From: an uncultured archaeon
Lineage (GTDB): Archaea; Thermoproteota; EX4484-205; JAAOZP01
Assembly (NCBI GenBank): GCA_938045545.1
Contig: CALIBN010000016.1
Coordinates: 1-64,000 of the forward strand
DNA length: 64,000 bases
Direction: 5' to 3'
The stretch's first letter is position 1; the number at the start of each line of letters is the position of its first letter. Shown here piece after piece: positions 17,260 to 25,747 of the stretch. Made by a program: the position numbers and the translations under genes. The notes under the pieces were generated by a model that made no database searches, was not told the origin of the DNA, and saw only the letters and a program-made list of their open reading frames with translations.

Positions 17260-17934
17260 ATGACTGAATACTGGATGGTGATCAAGCCCGAGCCTAAGGC
17301 TTCGAGGCGGGTGAGGGAGGAAGTTAGGAAAATGCACACAGTACTAGCCGGAGAGGACTGGCTTATGGAGAAAAAGGGGTTGAGATATATTCCTGCTATC
17401 ATCCGTTCGGCTTATGCTTACGGGAGGAAGGAGGTTGAGGAGGCTAAGAAAGACCCGATCGTCTCCGAGCTGATGTCCAAGGTAAACGTGATGATTAAAA
17501 AGTCCCCCGACAATATCAGAATTGATAGAGAAACATATGGTTCTGGTTTAAAGTTCTTCTGGCCGGTTGAAGTCCTAGAGGTCAAGGAGGTTAAGGATGA
17601 GTTGGAAATGTTGCTGATGAAAAGCTTCTTTTCGAAGGATAATCCAGAGGATAGGAGGATAGCTGAGGAATACATTAAGAGGACGGGGCTCTCATATGGG
17701 GAAGAGCAGATGACGCCTGAACAGCGCATCGATGACCGCATACCTTACATGAATGCATACCTGAGGGAATGCGGGGAATTTTTCGAGAGGGCTTACGAGA
17801 TCTATAAGCAGCATAACGTTAAGATTGGTTTCACGTCGAGGGGGTTTAGAAGCTCTGATGCGCTCTGGTTTCACCATCCTATTAATAATGATGAAGCCGA
17901 GCTTTTAAGGACGACTATGCTTCAGCGCTGCTAA
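17260..17934 (+). CDS. Unrecognised 224-residue protein linked to a nuclease-fold gene
   Basis: I do not recognise this protein. It is charged and mainly helical, begins MTEYWMVIKPEPKASRR, contains LEVKEVKDELEML and RGFRSSDALWFHHP, and has no signal peptide or membrane segment. It starts five bases after the nuclease-fold gene, so the two are almost certainly co-expressed. A role as partner or regulator of that nuclease is possible. Downstream, 17935-18202 contains only a short hydrophobic peptide frame near 18050-18140 that I do not consider a gene. Confidence 0.5.
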   Translation: MTEYWMVIKPEPKASRRVREEVRKMHTVLAGEDWLMEKKGLRYIPAIIRSAYAYGRKEVEEAKKDPIVSELMSKVNVMIKKSPDNIRIDRETYGSGLKFFWPVEVLEVKEVKDELEMLLMKSFFSKDNPEDRRIAEEYIKRTGLSYGEEQMTPEQRIDDRIPYMNAYLRECGEFFERAYEIYKQHNVKIGFTSRGFRSSDALWFHHPINNDEAELLRTTMLQRC

Positions 17935-18202
17935 AGGAAGCAGCATACTAGTCTGGCGCCGGCAAACCTTTTACAATACTAACAAACTTCGAAACATAAT
18001 AGGAACCGGAAACGCATCCTTCAACACTTAAATACTATAAAGGGAAAAAATTTATCGGCTGCACTAGGATTATCTGTTTCTCTTGCTGAGGTTAGCTTCG
18101 CAGTGGTAGCGTTTTCCTTTTACTCAGTATACTGGTAGTGCATGCTGAATCCCGGTGCACGCTATACATTTTGAACATAAGTTAAAAATTTAAGCGGTTT
18201 TA

Positions 18203-18311
18203 TGGGGGCGCTGGGATTTGAACCCAGGTTTCCCTCGTAGCGGGGCTCTCTCACGCAACCTTTCTCGTGGGCCCGAGCCACGGAGCCTCGACCAAGCTAG
18301 CAGACGCCCCC
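18203..18311 (-). tRNA. tRNA-Pro(CGG), with a probable non-canonical intron in the variable region
   Basis: Acceptor GGGGGCG pairs with CGCCCCC, discriminator A. The D loop AGCTTGGTCGA is typical of Pro. The anticodon arm CGTGG-CTCGGGC-CCACG is perfect and gives CGG. T arm CTGGG-TTCAAAT-CCCAG. Between the anticodon arm and T arm lie 38 bases instead of about five, so an intron of about 33 bases is inferred after position 45. A class II tRNA with an anticodon intron is the alternative and fits less well. Confidence 0.75.
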
Positions 18312-18642
18312 ATCAGGCCTTTTTTATTCCTTGTAATTTAAAAAGATTTTGTTAATCCCACAGATGGTTTACGAGCCATGGAGCCTACAAAGTTAGCCGG
18401 TTTTCACCATTTAGACCAGCCCGTCGCAGCCTGCCTAATCCCAGCGTCTTTAAAAGTATTTCCGAAAGACGAGTTTACCACATTCCCCGAGCAGACCCGT
18501 TGGGATGGGCTTTAAGCATTAGACCGTTTTATCAGATCGGATTATCCTCGTGAAGACACGGGGCGCCGCGGTTAACAGCCCTCTTAACATGGTAATTGGA
18601 GGATTAGTGTGCAGCATTAAGTTAAAATAGTTTTACCTCATT

Positions 18643-20553
18643 GTGCAGAATATCATTAAGATGGAGGAGGAAAGCAAGGGTTTCAAAACGTTGAGCGACA
18701 TCTTTAAAGCATTAGGATTTCCAGTGCGGGTTGAAATACTAAAAATACTGGAGAGGAACCCGCTTAGATACAGTGAGCTGATGAAGACCGTTAGGCTTGA
18801 CAGGTTCAGCGACGCCGGGAAGTTCGCATATCATTTGAGCAAGCTTATGGAGAACGGCCTCGTTGAGTATAAGCCTGAGAGCAAGATATACGTGATAACT
18901 CCGCTCGGCAAGGATGTTCTGAACCACGCTATGAATCTTTTCGAGTCGCTCAGAAGGAAGGAGAATGTGTTACTCGTTAGGAGAACAGACTCCTCCATTG
19001 AGCTTTTCGATAGGAAAAGGATTGAAGAGTGTCTAGTCAGGGAGGCTGGGATGGATCAGGATACTGCAGAAACAATAGCCTTGGAGATAGAGGAGAGACT
19101 ATATTCTCTTGGAGTGAAGTATCTGACGGCGCCGTTGATCAGGGAGTATGTTAACGCCGTCCTCCTTGAAAAGAAGATGGAAAACTATAGGCACAGGTTG
19201 ACGAGGCTCGGGTTGCCAGTGCACGATGTGTCTGAACTGATATCTGTTAAGCGGGGACTTGACGATGTTGTGAACGAGGCTGGCGAAGAGGTTTTGAGAC
19301 AGTACGCTTTTCTCGTCAAGCTTCCGAGGGAATTGGGTGATGCGCATCTCAGTGGAATGGTCAATATTAATCATTTAGCCAGTTTCATGTTTAAGCCTGA
19401 AGAGCCTGTAAACTCTCTGGAAAGCCTAAGCCTTGTGAAAACCTACTCCTACATTCCTTTTTCCAGTGGCCAGTCTCCGCTTAAGCAAGTCGCGTGGAGG
19501 ATTGTCGAAGCGTTCAGCAGCTCCTCTATGCATGCTAACAGCCTTCTCGTAAACACGGATGATCTTGAGCTTGTAGAAGAGTTTTTAAAAAGCATTGCAA
19601 TAAGCCAGCGGAAGTGGAATGTTATCTTAAGCGCGAAGCTGGAATCCGTTGTTTTTGAGATCTTAAGAAGTCTTGCTGAAATAGCTGAGAAAACGGTTTT
19701 GCCCAATTTTTCTCTTTCACTAGTCGGCTATGATAAGAAGGTTTCTGAAGAGGGTTTTGCAAACACTTTAACAAAGTTTTTAAACGCGGGGGGTGCCCTT
19801 ATATTGGCTGGTTCTCAAAACTCGTGTCCAACCCACCATCTTACTGTTTTGAACGAAGACGCTGACAACTATGTTAGAACCGGTGTCTTGAGCTCGGTAA
19901 GCCTGAACCTGCCGCGTATTCTCGAGAACGCTTCTCTGAACGAGGATGCTTTCTGGGAAAACCTTGGCGAGATTGTGAGCAGGATTGTCGAGGCTTTAGA
20001 GCTTAAAAGGGAGAGCTTGAGAAGCATTATAGAAGACAGGAAGCTCCTTCCACTATCCTGCAGGATTAACGGTGAAACATACTTCCTAGTTGAGAAAGGC
20101 TGCTCAATAATAGAGTTGACAGGGCTTTATGATGCTTCCTGCAGACTTGTCGGCTCTCAGGATGCTTCAGCCAGTTTCCCGGAGGCTGAGAAGATTGTTA
20201 AAAAGGTGAACGAGCTTGCCCATAAGTCTTCCAAGAGGGAAAACAGGGTGCTAGTCAGCCTTGTAAGCCACGAGGAGGCTGTGCAGAGGTTTGGAGGAAC
20301 CCGTGTGAACGTGTTCCCGAGAAACATGACTTTTGAAGAATGGTTTAGGTTTGAATCCAGGCTTAAGAGCCTCACTCCTGAGTCTAACATTATCCACCTG
20401 CAGGGTTTAGAGGAGCTTGGAAGCCTTAGGAAAGCGGGCAGGGCCAGTTTCCTAATGTATTCTCCGAAAACAATGTGTGCGAGCTGCGGGAGGATATATC
20501 CTGCTTCTGAAGAAAAGTGCTTCTGCGGATCATATTTAAGAACTGCTTTCTAG
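18643..20553 (+). CDS. HTH / ATP-cone / NrdD-like protein, probable nucleotide-sensing regulator
   Basis: A 636-residue protein with three parts. Residues about 10 to 95 form an ArsR-type winged helix (IFKALGFPVRVEILKILERN...YVITPLGKDVL). Residues about 105 to 195 form an ATP-cone (VRRTDSSIELFDRKRIEECL...). The rest resembles a divergent anaerobic ribonucleotide reductase body, ending in a zinc-ribbon-like CASCGRIYP...CFCG. The RVCGY-type glycyl-radical loop of NrdD is absent, so catalysis is unlikely. ATP-cones sense ATP/dATP, so this may act like an unrelated counterpart of NrdR. GTG 18643 or ATG 18661 could be the start. Confidence 0.7.
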   Translation: MQNIIKMEEESKGFKTLSDIFKALGFPVRVEILKILERNPLRYSELMKTVRLDRFSDAGKFAYHLSKLMENGLVEYKPESKIYVITPLGKDVLNHAMNLFESLRRKENVLLVRRTDSSIELFDRKRIEECLVREAGMDQDTAETIALEIEERLYSLGVKYLTAPLIREYVNAVLLEKKMENYRHRLTRLGLPVHDVSELISVKRGLDDVVNEAGEEVLRQYAFLVKLPRELGDAHLSGMVNINHLASFMFKPEEPVNSLESLSLVKTYSYIPFSSGQSPLKQVAWRIVEAFSSSSMHANSLLVNTDDLELVEEFLKSIAISQRKWNVILSAKLESVVFEILRSLAEIAEKTVLPNFSLSLVGYDKKVSEEGFANTLTKFLNAGGALILAGSQNSCPTHHLTVLNEDADNYVRTGVLSSVSLNLPRILENASLNEDAFWENLGEIVSRIVEALELKRESLRSIIEDRKLLPLSCRINGETYFLVEKGCSIIELTGLYDASCRLVGSQDASASFPEAEKIVKKVNELAHKSSKRENRVLVSLVSHEEAVQRFGGTRVNVFPRNMTFEEWFRFESRLKSLTPESNIIHLQGLEELGSLRKAGRASFLMYSPKTMCASCGRIYPASEEKCFCGSYLRTAF

Positions 20554-20591
20554 ATGGAGAAAAATTTAATAGTGGGGTTCTCGTCCTTCTT

Positions 20592-20733
20592 CCGGTTACC
20601 GGCCATAGGAGCTGTGGAAACACCCGTACAGGGGGAACCCGCGGAGCCGTTCCGAACACGGAAGTTAAACACAGCTCCGTTTCAAACATTAGTGTGGTCT
20701 TCGGCCACGCGAGGTTTGAAAGCCGGTAACCAT
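20592..20733 (+). rRNA. 5S ribosomal RNA
   Basis: A 10-bp terminal stem GGTTACCGGC (594-603) / GCCGGTAACC (722-731) encloses the hallmark GTTCCGAACACGGAAGTTAA. At about 138 nt it is slightly longer than usual because the helix II-III region is extended. It lies 40 bases after the HTH/ATP-cone gene and is unlinked to 16S-23S, as in many TACK archaea. The exact ends are estimated from the stem. Confidence 0.9.
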
Positions 20734-20816
20734 CCTTCGATTTGTTAATTAACCATAAAATTTTCATTAAAGGCTTAAATATTCTCCGGCTGGAAAAACC
20801 AGCGGCGTAAAGATAG

Positions 20817-21920
20817 ATGCAAACACCATTATTCCTCGGGCAGGACAACACGGACATCGGCTACATAATTAACGTACTTTACATAGCGATGTTTCTAGTG
20901 CTAGTTTTCTGGGGTGAGAAAATACAGACGAGGATTCGGCTCCGAGACATCGAGTATGCTCTTGAAAGACTACGCCTAATGAGAGATGAGTCGGTTAAAT
21001 TCACTAAGGAGAAGCTGAAGAAATACGGCAGAGAGGAGATAAACAGATTCTTGGATAACTATCTCGAATTCGTAACCATTCCCCCGGTCGACATGGATCC
21101 AGCCGGCGTGGTTTGGAAGCTCGACCATATAGTTAAGACTGCTGAGGACAGGGTTAGGGGCGAGATAAAGCAGATAATCCCAGATCTTGATGAAAGCCAT
21201 GTTTTAAACATAATGAACCTTTTCGAAGCATCCTATGCTTTAAACTATTATTATAAGGTTGTGAGGCACTACTATATTCTAAGCAAGAAGACTTCAAGCT
21301 ACATCCTGATAATACAGTTGCAGGCTATTCTCCCGCAGGTGATGATGGAAGCAGAAGCATACTTAGGGGCGCTGCAAGCGTTTTCAAGCGGCCAGCCGAT
21401 TGGCGACGGGGCGGGAGCGCTTGTCGCAGCCCGACTTATGAGGGGCGGCGAGATATTCGATATTGAGAGGGATAACGTGTACACTGTTAAGAACATTCAG
21501 GGGAGAAGAATATACTTCATGAAGGCAAAGGGCCCGGGAGGGGCTGTGGGCACCCCGGGAGATGCTCTCATGAAGCTCAGTGAAAAAGAGAGCTTCAAAA
21601 TGATATTTATGGTTGACGCGGGGCTCAAGCTGGAGGGTGAGAAAACAGGAAGCATTGCTGAAGGGGTTGGAGCAATCATCGGTGGAATAGGGACTGAAAA
21701 ATACAAGATTGAGGAGGTTGCAACTAAGAAGGCGATCCCCCTCTACGGAATGATTATAAAAATGTCTTTGAAAGAGGCTATCACGCCCATGACTAAGGAC
21801 GTTCTTAACGGCGTCGAAGAGGCTCATCAGCTTCTTTTAAAGAGAATAGTTGAGAAGTCTTCGGAAGGAGATACGGTGATGGTAATAGGGGTTGGTAACA
21901 CTATGGGCATCGCTCAGTAG
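20817..21920 (+). CDS. DUF1512 family archaeal membrane-anchored protein
   Basis: A 367-residue protein with one N-terminal transmembrane helix (IINVLYIAMFLVLVFW), a charged coiled segment (IEYALERLRLMRDESV), then a soluble domain with GGAVGTPGDAL and EGVGAIIGGIGTEKYKIEEVA. This architecture matches the archaeal DUF1512 family of unknown function. It is followed within 14 bases by a second small membrane protein, so they likely form an operon. The AT-rich run CTTAAATATTC about 30 bases upstream of the ATG is a good TATA candidate. Confidence 0.75.
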   Translation: MQTPLFLGQDNTDIGYIINVLYIAMFLVLVFWGEKIQTRIRLRDIEYALERLRLMRDESVKFTKEKLKKYGREEINRFLDNYLEFVTIPPVDMDPAGVVWKLDHIVKTAEDRVRGEIKQIIPDLDESHVLNIMNLFEASYALNYYYKVVRHYYILSKKTSSYILIIQLQAILPQVMMEAEAYLGALQAFSSGQPIGDGAGALVAARLMRGGEIFDIERDNVYTVKNIQGRRIYFMKAKGPGGAVGTPGDALMKLSEKESFKMIFMVDAGLKLEGEKTGSIAEGVGAIIGGIGTEKYKIEEVATKKAIPLYGMIIKMSLKEAITPMTKDVLNGVEEAHQLLLKRIVEKSSEGDTVMVIGVGNTMGIAQ

Positions 21921-21933
21921 GAGGGTGAGTGCA

Positions 21934-22359
21934 TTGGAGAAAAGCCCGGTTAGTCTTCTCGTCCCATTCTACTTCTTTCTACTCGGCCTACTAATTCTTT
22001 TTTCACTAATCCTTCTTGTTCAAGGGGTCACGGGTACAGGCAGGAATGACAGTGTTACCAACATGCTTTTCATAATGACTGGTTTAACCGGTCTGGTTTC
22101 AACATTCTACATGATAAGAAGATACCAGCTTAGCATGCAGAAAATGCTGAAGGAGAGGAAAATAGTTGTTTTAACCGTTGAAGAATGTTCCAAATGCAGC
22201 TACAAGGCCGTTAGGCCTTTCCGCGAGGGAGACTACGTTTACGGATATGGTGAGGAGTGTCCCAGGTGTCCCAAGAGTTTAGGCGACACGGGTGTTGAAA
22301 ACAGAATGGTGATTACAGCTATATACTTAGAGGGGGGGCGTCAAGAGGAGCGTTACTAA
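21934..22359 (+). CDS. Two-helix membrane protein with C-terminal CxxC zinc motif
   Basis: The chosen TTG follows a GGAGG motif at normal spacing; a GTG at 21925 is an alternative. There are two transmembrane helices (LLVPFYFFLLGLLILFSLIL and MLFIMTGLTGLVSTFYMI). A cytosolic tail carries ECSKCSYKAVRPF and ECPRCP, likely a four-Cys zinc site. It is encoded directly after the DUF1512 gene and converges on the methionine aminopeptidase with a four-base overlap of 3' ends. Function is unknown. Confidence 0.6.
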   Translation: MEKSPVSLLVPFYFFLLGLLILFSLILLVQGVTGTGRNDSVTNMLFIMTGLTGLVSTFYMIRRYQLSMQKMLKERKIVVLTVEECSKCSYKAVRPFREGDYVYGYGEECPRCPKSLGDTGVENRMVITAIYLEGGRQEERY

Positions 22360-23312
22360 CCCGTTTCCGAAGTCAGGTTTACAGCGGAGTCCTCAAGTAT
22401 TAGAAAAGTATCCTCGGCCTGCGCAATTTTCCTCCCACTTCTCTCAACCAGAACCGGGTATGAAATCAGGTTTTTCCCTAAGTCTTCAATAATCCTGTTG
22501 AAGATGCTTCCGCCAGCATCCTTGAAGATGCTTGAAAACCATCTTTCGCAGAAGGGAAGTGTTCTGAACAAGCTCTGCATCCTCCCCACCTGATTGCTGA
22601 ACCCTCCCTTGTAGTCTAGGGGGAAGTGTTTGAAACGATATATGTAGACATGTCCAGCCTCGCTGACCTCGCCCAAACCGTCGGCAAGCGTTACGAACGG
22701 CTCTATTGCTACAACCATGTCTCTCCTAAGTTTCTCCATGTTGAAAGTTTTAAGATTCGGGATTGAGAGCCCTGCGTGAAGGTTGAAACGGTCTATCTGG
22801 TGGCCGGTTAGGTTTCTTATCACTCTGAAGCCCCTCGACTTGACGACGCTTTCAACCGCCTCACCGATCTGGTTGATTTTAACACCGCTCCTCAGCACTC
22901 CGGATGCTTTTTCAAGACTTTTCTCAGCAGCCTCAACAATCTCCCTGTCCCCCTGCGAGAGAGGTATTGTGAACGCGGTGTCAACAATGCAGCCGTCAAC
23001 GTGGACACCCAGATCCACTTTAACCAGCGAACCTTGAGGAATCTCGCCTTCAAAATCGGGGGGCGGGGTGAAGTGAGCTGCGACCTCGTCTAAACCTATG
23101 TTGCACGGGAAAGCCGGTAGGCCGCCGAGCTGCCTTATGCGACCCTCAATTTCTTCGCAAAGGTCGACGAGCCTTACCCCAGCCTTAACGCGTTGACGCG
23201 CCTCCTTCTTAACCCTTTTCGCGATCTCGCCTGCTGCAAAGTATTTCTCTTTCTCCTCCTCGTTCAACAGCCGGCTTCCAATTCTGGGGAAAGGCTTTAA
23301 ATGGGTTTCCAA
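22356..23312 (-). CDS. map: Methionine aminopeptidase, type II
   Basis: Removes N-terminal Met from nascent proteins. All five metal ligands are visible: two Asp in VKVDLGVHVDGCIVDTAFT, His in GHQIDRFNLHAG, Glu in AIEPFVTLADG and Glu in the C-terminal AQAEDTFLI. The roughly 60-residue helical insertion after VYIYRF marks the type II (archaeal/eukaryotic) form. The start chosen is TTG at 23312 behind TAGGAG; the frame extends further but would overlap the divergent coaD gene. About 318 residues, normal for the family. Confidence 0.92.
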   Translation of the reverse strand: METHLKPFPRIGSRLLNEEEKEKYFAAGEIAKRVKKEARQRVKAGVRLVDLCEEIEGRIRQLGGLPAFPCNIGLDEVAAHFTPPPDFEGEIPQGSLVKVDLGVHVDGCIVDTAFTIPLSQGDREIVEAAEKSLEKASGVLRSGVKINQIGEAVESVVKSRGFRVIRNLTGHQIDRFNLHAGLSIPNLKTFNMEKLRRDMVVAIEPFVTLADGLGEVSEAGHVYIYRFKHFPLDYKGGFSNQVGRMQSLFRTLPFCERWFSSIFKDAGGSIFNRIIEDLGKNLISYPVLVERSGRKIAQAEDTFLILEDSAVNLTSETG

Positions 23313-23342
23313 GTCTCCTAAGCCATTGTTAAGAGGAAGACT

Positions 23343-23783
23343 GTGATACTGGGCGGCACTTTCGACAGGTTTCACAGGGGGCATATGCTCCTCCTAGGGC
23401 TGGCAGCAGCACTTGGGAGGAGTATAATCGTCGGAGTCACATCAGACGAGTTTGCAGGCAGCAAGCCCCACAGGGTTGAGCCTTTCTCCGAGCGCTTCGA
23501 GAAGGTTTCAGGTTTTCTAAGGAGCATCGGGTGTAGGGGGTTCAGTATTTTGAAGCTGGATGACTATGCTGGCCCAGCGGCAACCTTAGATGGGGGATCC
23601 CTTCTAGTGACCTTTAACACTTTAAAAAATGGCCTGCTTATAAATAGGGTTAGGGTTGAAAAAGGCCTGCCTCCTCTAGAGATTCTTATAGCACCCCTCC
23701 TAGAGGCTGAGGATTCTGCACCGATATCCAGCACCAGGGTTAGAATGGGAGAGATTGATGAGAAGGGGTTTTTAAACCGTTAA
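23343..23783 (+). CDS. coaD: Phosphopantetheine adenylyltransferase (archaeal type)
   Basis: Penultimate step of coenzyme A synthesis. A 146-residue nucleotidyltransferase with GGTFDRFHRGHMLLL (the T/HxGH signature) and ISSTRVRMGEI at the C terminus. Archaeal PPAT is a distinct branch that lacks the bacterial hexamer tail. The GTG start leaves only two residues before the GGTFD loop, so initiation slightly upstream at a non-standard codon is possible. It is divergent from map across 30 bases. Confidence 0.88.
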   Translation: MILGGTFDRFHRGHMLLLGLAAALGRSIIVGVTSDEFAGSKPHRVEPFSERFEKVSGFLRSIGCRGFSILKLDDYAGPAATLDGGSLLVTFNTLKNGLLINRVRVEKGLPPLEILIAPLLEAEDSAPISSTRVRMGEIDEKGFLNR

Positions 23784-23814
23784 AGCTTAAAAGCAACGGG
23801 CATTCCTCCTAACC

Positions 23815-23945
23815 TAGCCGTCCGAAAGCGGATCTAACCGAGCATAGGGCTTAAGCTCTGCTGTGAGGGAGGAGGACCCAGGGCGGCGAAACAGCAGAGC
23901 TCGGTTAAAGAGGCCTTAGAGCATGCGTTAGGCATGCTGTGAAAA
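23815..23945. ncRNA. Candidate structured RNA in the coaD/Toprim intergenic region
   Basis: This 178-base gap contains three strong hairpins: TCCG-AAAG-CGGA (about 23819-23830), an 11-bp perfect stem AGCTCTGCTGT/ACAGCAGAGCT enclosing 26 bases (about 23853-23900), and AGCATGC-GTTAG-GCATGCT (about 23922-23940). The GC content is higher than in nearby spacers. Serial hairpins suggest a structured RNA such as an H/ACA guide or a small RNase P-like RNA, but I cannot assign a class or strand. An attenuator-like structure is also possible. Confidence 0.4.
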
Positions 23946-23962
23946 AGGACGTCAGGCCGAGC

Positions 23963-24391
23963 TTAAAAAACCTCCTGCTCGGTTTTGCTCGTGATAAAAC
24001 TGGGTATGCCTTCAACATCCTTAGCGGAGCCGCCTAGAGCCTGTTTAAGCCTATACTTATACTCTGTGTTAACCCTTACTCGCCCTGAGCAGATCTTCCT
24101 TATTTTCACGCTGTGCGACCTTCCCCTCCTGTCGAAATCTGTTAGGACAACTATTTCCGAAAGCTTTTCCTTCTCAAGCCAGTCTGTGGATGCAAGCCTG
24201 ATGAAGCTTCTAAGAGTCATTATCTTGGCTTTAACCCCGAGTTTAACCAGCGCCTGCCTGTCCTTTACACCCTCAACCACTATGAGCAGTCCCGCGTCGC
24301 CGAGGTTCAGCTCCTGAATAATCCTGCCTATTGTTTCTGCTGAAGCAGTGTCGCGCCTGCTCCCTGTCTTCCCAAGCCTGGGCAATAGCAC
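23963..24391 (-). CDS. Small Toprim-domain protein
   Basis: A 142-residue protein consisting mainly of a Toprim fold: the glutamate in LLIVVEGVKDRQAL and the D-x-D in VVLTDFDRRG. Archaeal stand-alone Toprim proteins of this size are related to the catalytic domain of RNase M5 and DnaG. Its role is uncertain; RNA processing is likely. It is divergent from dnaG, another Toprim protein, across about 120 bases that include the AT-rich AAGTTTAAAT promoter-like element. Confidence 0.75.
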   Translation of the reverse strand: MLLPRLGKTGSRRDTASAETIGRIIQELNLGDAGLLIVVEGVKDRQALVKLGVKAKIMTLRSFIRLASTDWLEKEKLSEIVVLTDFDRRGRSHSVKIRKICSGRVRVNTEYKYRLKQALGGSAKDVEGIPSFITSKTEQEVF

Positions 24392-24510
24392 TCGCTTTGG
24401 TCAAAGCAGTCCGGGATAAAAAGTTTAAATCCCCTTTAAAGGCTTAGGATGACAGTGATGCTTAATGAGGTTAGTGAAAGCATGCTTATCCGTAGTGGCA
24501 AGGAGGCTTG

Positions 24511-25703
24511 ATGGAAATGGGGTCTGAACAGCCCCCGCCGATTACGAAGTACGTGATTAGGGTGGAGTTTGAAGTCGAGGGGGTTGTGGAGAGAATCTTC
24601 TTCAAAAGGGAAGGTTCCCGCATAAACACGATATTATAGGAGCCATATTCGGACAGACTGAAGGTCTGTTCGGAGACACCCTCGACTTGAAGAAACTCCA
24701 GAAGAGTGGCAAGCTTGGAAGAATAGACGTTGATCTGAAGAAGGAGGATAAGAAGACCGTTGGAAACGTGACTATCCCTAATAATCTTGATCAGCCTACT
24801 GCAGCGCTTCTAGCGGCGACGCTGGAAAGCATAGAGAGGGTTGGACCTTACGACGCCTGGTTTAAACTAGTTAGCGTTGAAGACATGAGGGAAGAGAAGA
24901 GGAGGAGGATCATGGAGAGAGCGAAGGACATTATGCAGAGATGGTCAGCCTCCCAGAGGAGCGAAGTAATACAGATGATAAGCCAGGTTAGTGAGGTCAG
25001 TGACGTTGGCAAAATAGTTAGTCTCGCTGCCGATGTTGAAGGCGGGCCTGAGGCTGAGTCGAGTGAAACACTGTTCATCGTTGAGGGCCGAGCTGATTTA
25101 ACCACTCTTATGAAGGCGGGCGTTAAGAACGTGGTTGCGACCAACGGTGTGAACATTTCCCAGTATGTGGTTAACCTGACCCATAAGAAGAAGGAGGTTA
25201 CAGTTCTGGCTGACGGCGACAGGGTTGGCGACATGATTGTGAAAGAGCTTCTGAGAAGAGGGGCGAAAATAGACTACGTAGGCAAGGCTCCTCAAGGGAG
25301 GGAGGTTGAGGAGATGAAGCCTATTGAAATCCTAGACATGATAAGCAGGAGGGTTGACGTTAAGACTTATCTCGCAACCTTGCAGGCGACGGCTAAGCCG
25401 GCTGCCCCGGAAAACCTTCTGAACGTTATGAAGACGCTTAGGGACAGGGTGAAGGAGTCCTTCACCGCGATTCTTCTAGACGATGAGGGAGAGATTATGG
25501 ACGAGGTCCCTGTGAGCCAGCTTTTCGAAAGGCTGAGTGAGCTTGACAACGTTGCCGGAGTTATTTTCGACGGTATTGTTTCCCAAAGGCTTCTCGACCT
25601 TGCTCAAAGCAAGAATGTGAAAATCATGGTCGGCGAGAGAATAGGCATCGTGGAGAAGATGCCTAGAGAGATAGTTGTCAAGACCCTCGACGAATTAAAA
25701 TAG
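24511..25703 (+). CDS. dnaG: Archaeal DnaG (Toprim), interrupted by a 32-nt insertion
   Basis: The 3' part, open from 24624, is a typical archaeal DnaG: DIIGAIFGQTEGLFGD, then LFIVEGRADL and VLADGDRVGD (Toprim Glu and DxD). It has no start codon of its own. The missing N terminus, KYVIRVEFEVEGVVE, lies upstream in another frame from ATG 24511 (or 24517). Removing exactly 24592-24623 joins the two into the family consensus FEVEGVVE-KHDIIGAIFG. The inserted bases form a hairpin, GAATCTTC/GAAGGTTC. Archaeal DnaG associates with the exosome and has primase activity. Interruption of a core gene is odd; see findings. Confidence 0.85.
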
Positions 25704-25747
25704 TTTAAGCCGCACGCTAGAAGCCAGCCTGAGCTAGGTTTCCGGGT

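Noticed and set aside
18203-18311. Reading this tRNA as class II Leu or Ser with an anticodon intron
   Set aside because: The anticodon arm CGTGG-CTCGGGC-CCACG is perfect as it stands and the D loop is Pro-like; the class II reading needs a poorer anticodon stem.
24560-24640. Canonical bulge-helix-bulge intron in dnaG
   Set aside because: For every junction pair 32 bases apart that restores a DnaG-like protein I checked the required 4-bp central helix; none pairs. The one position with a 4-bp match would give a stop codon after splicing.
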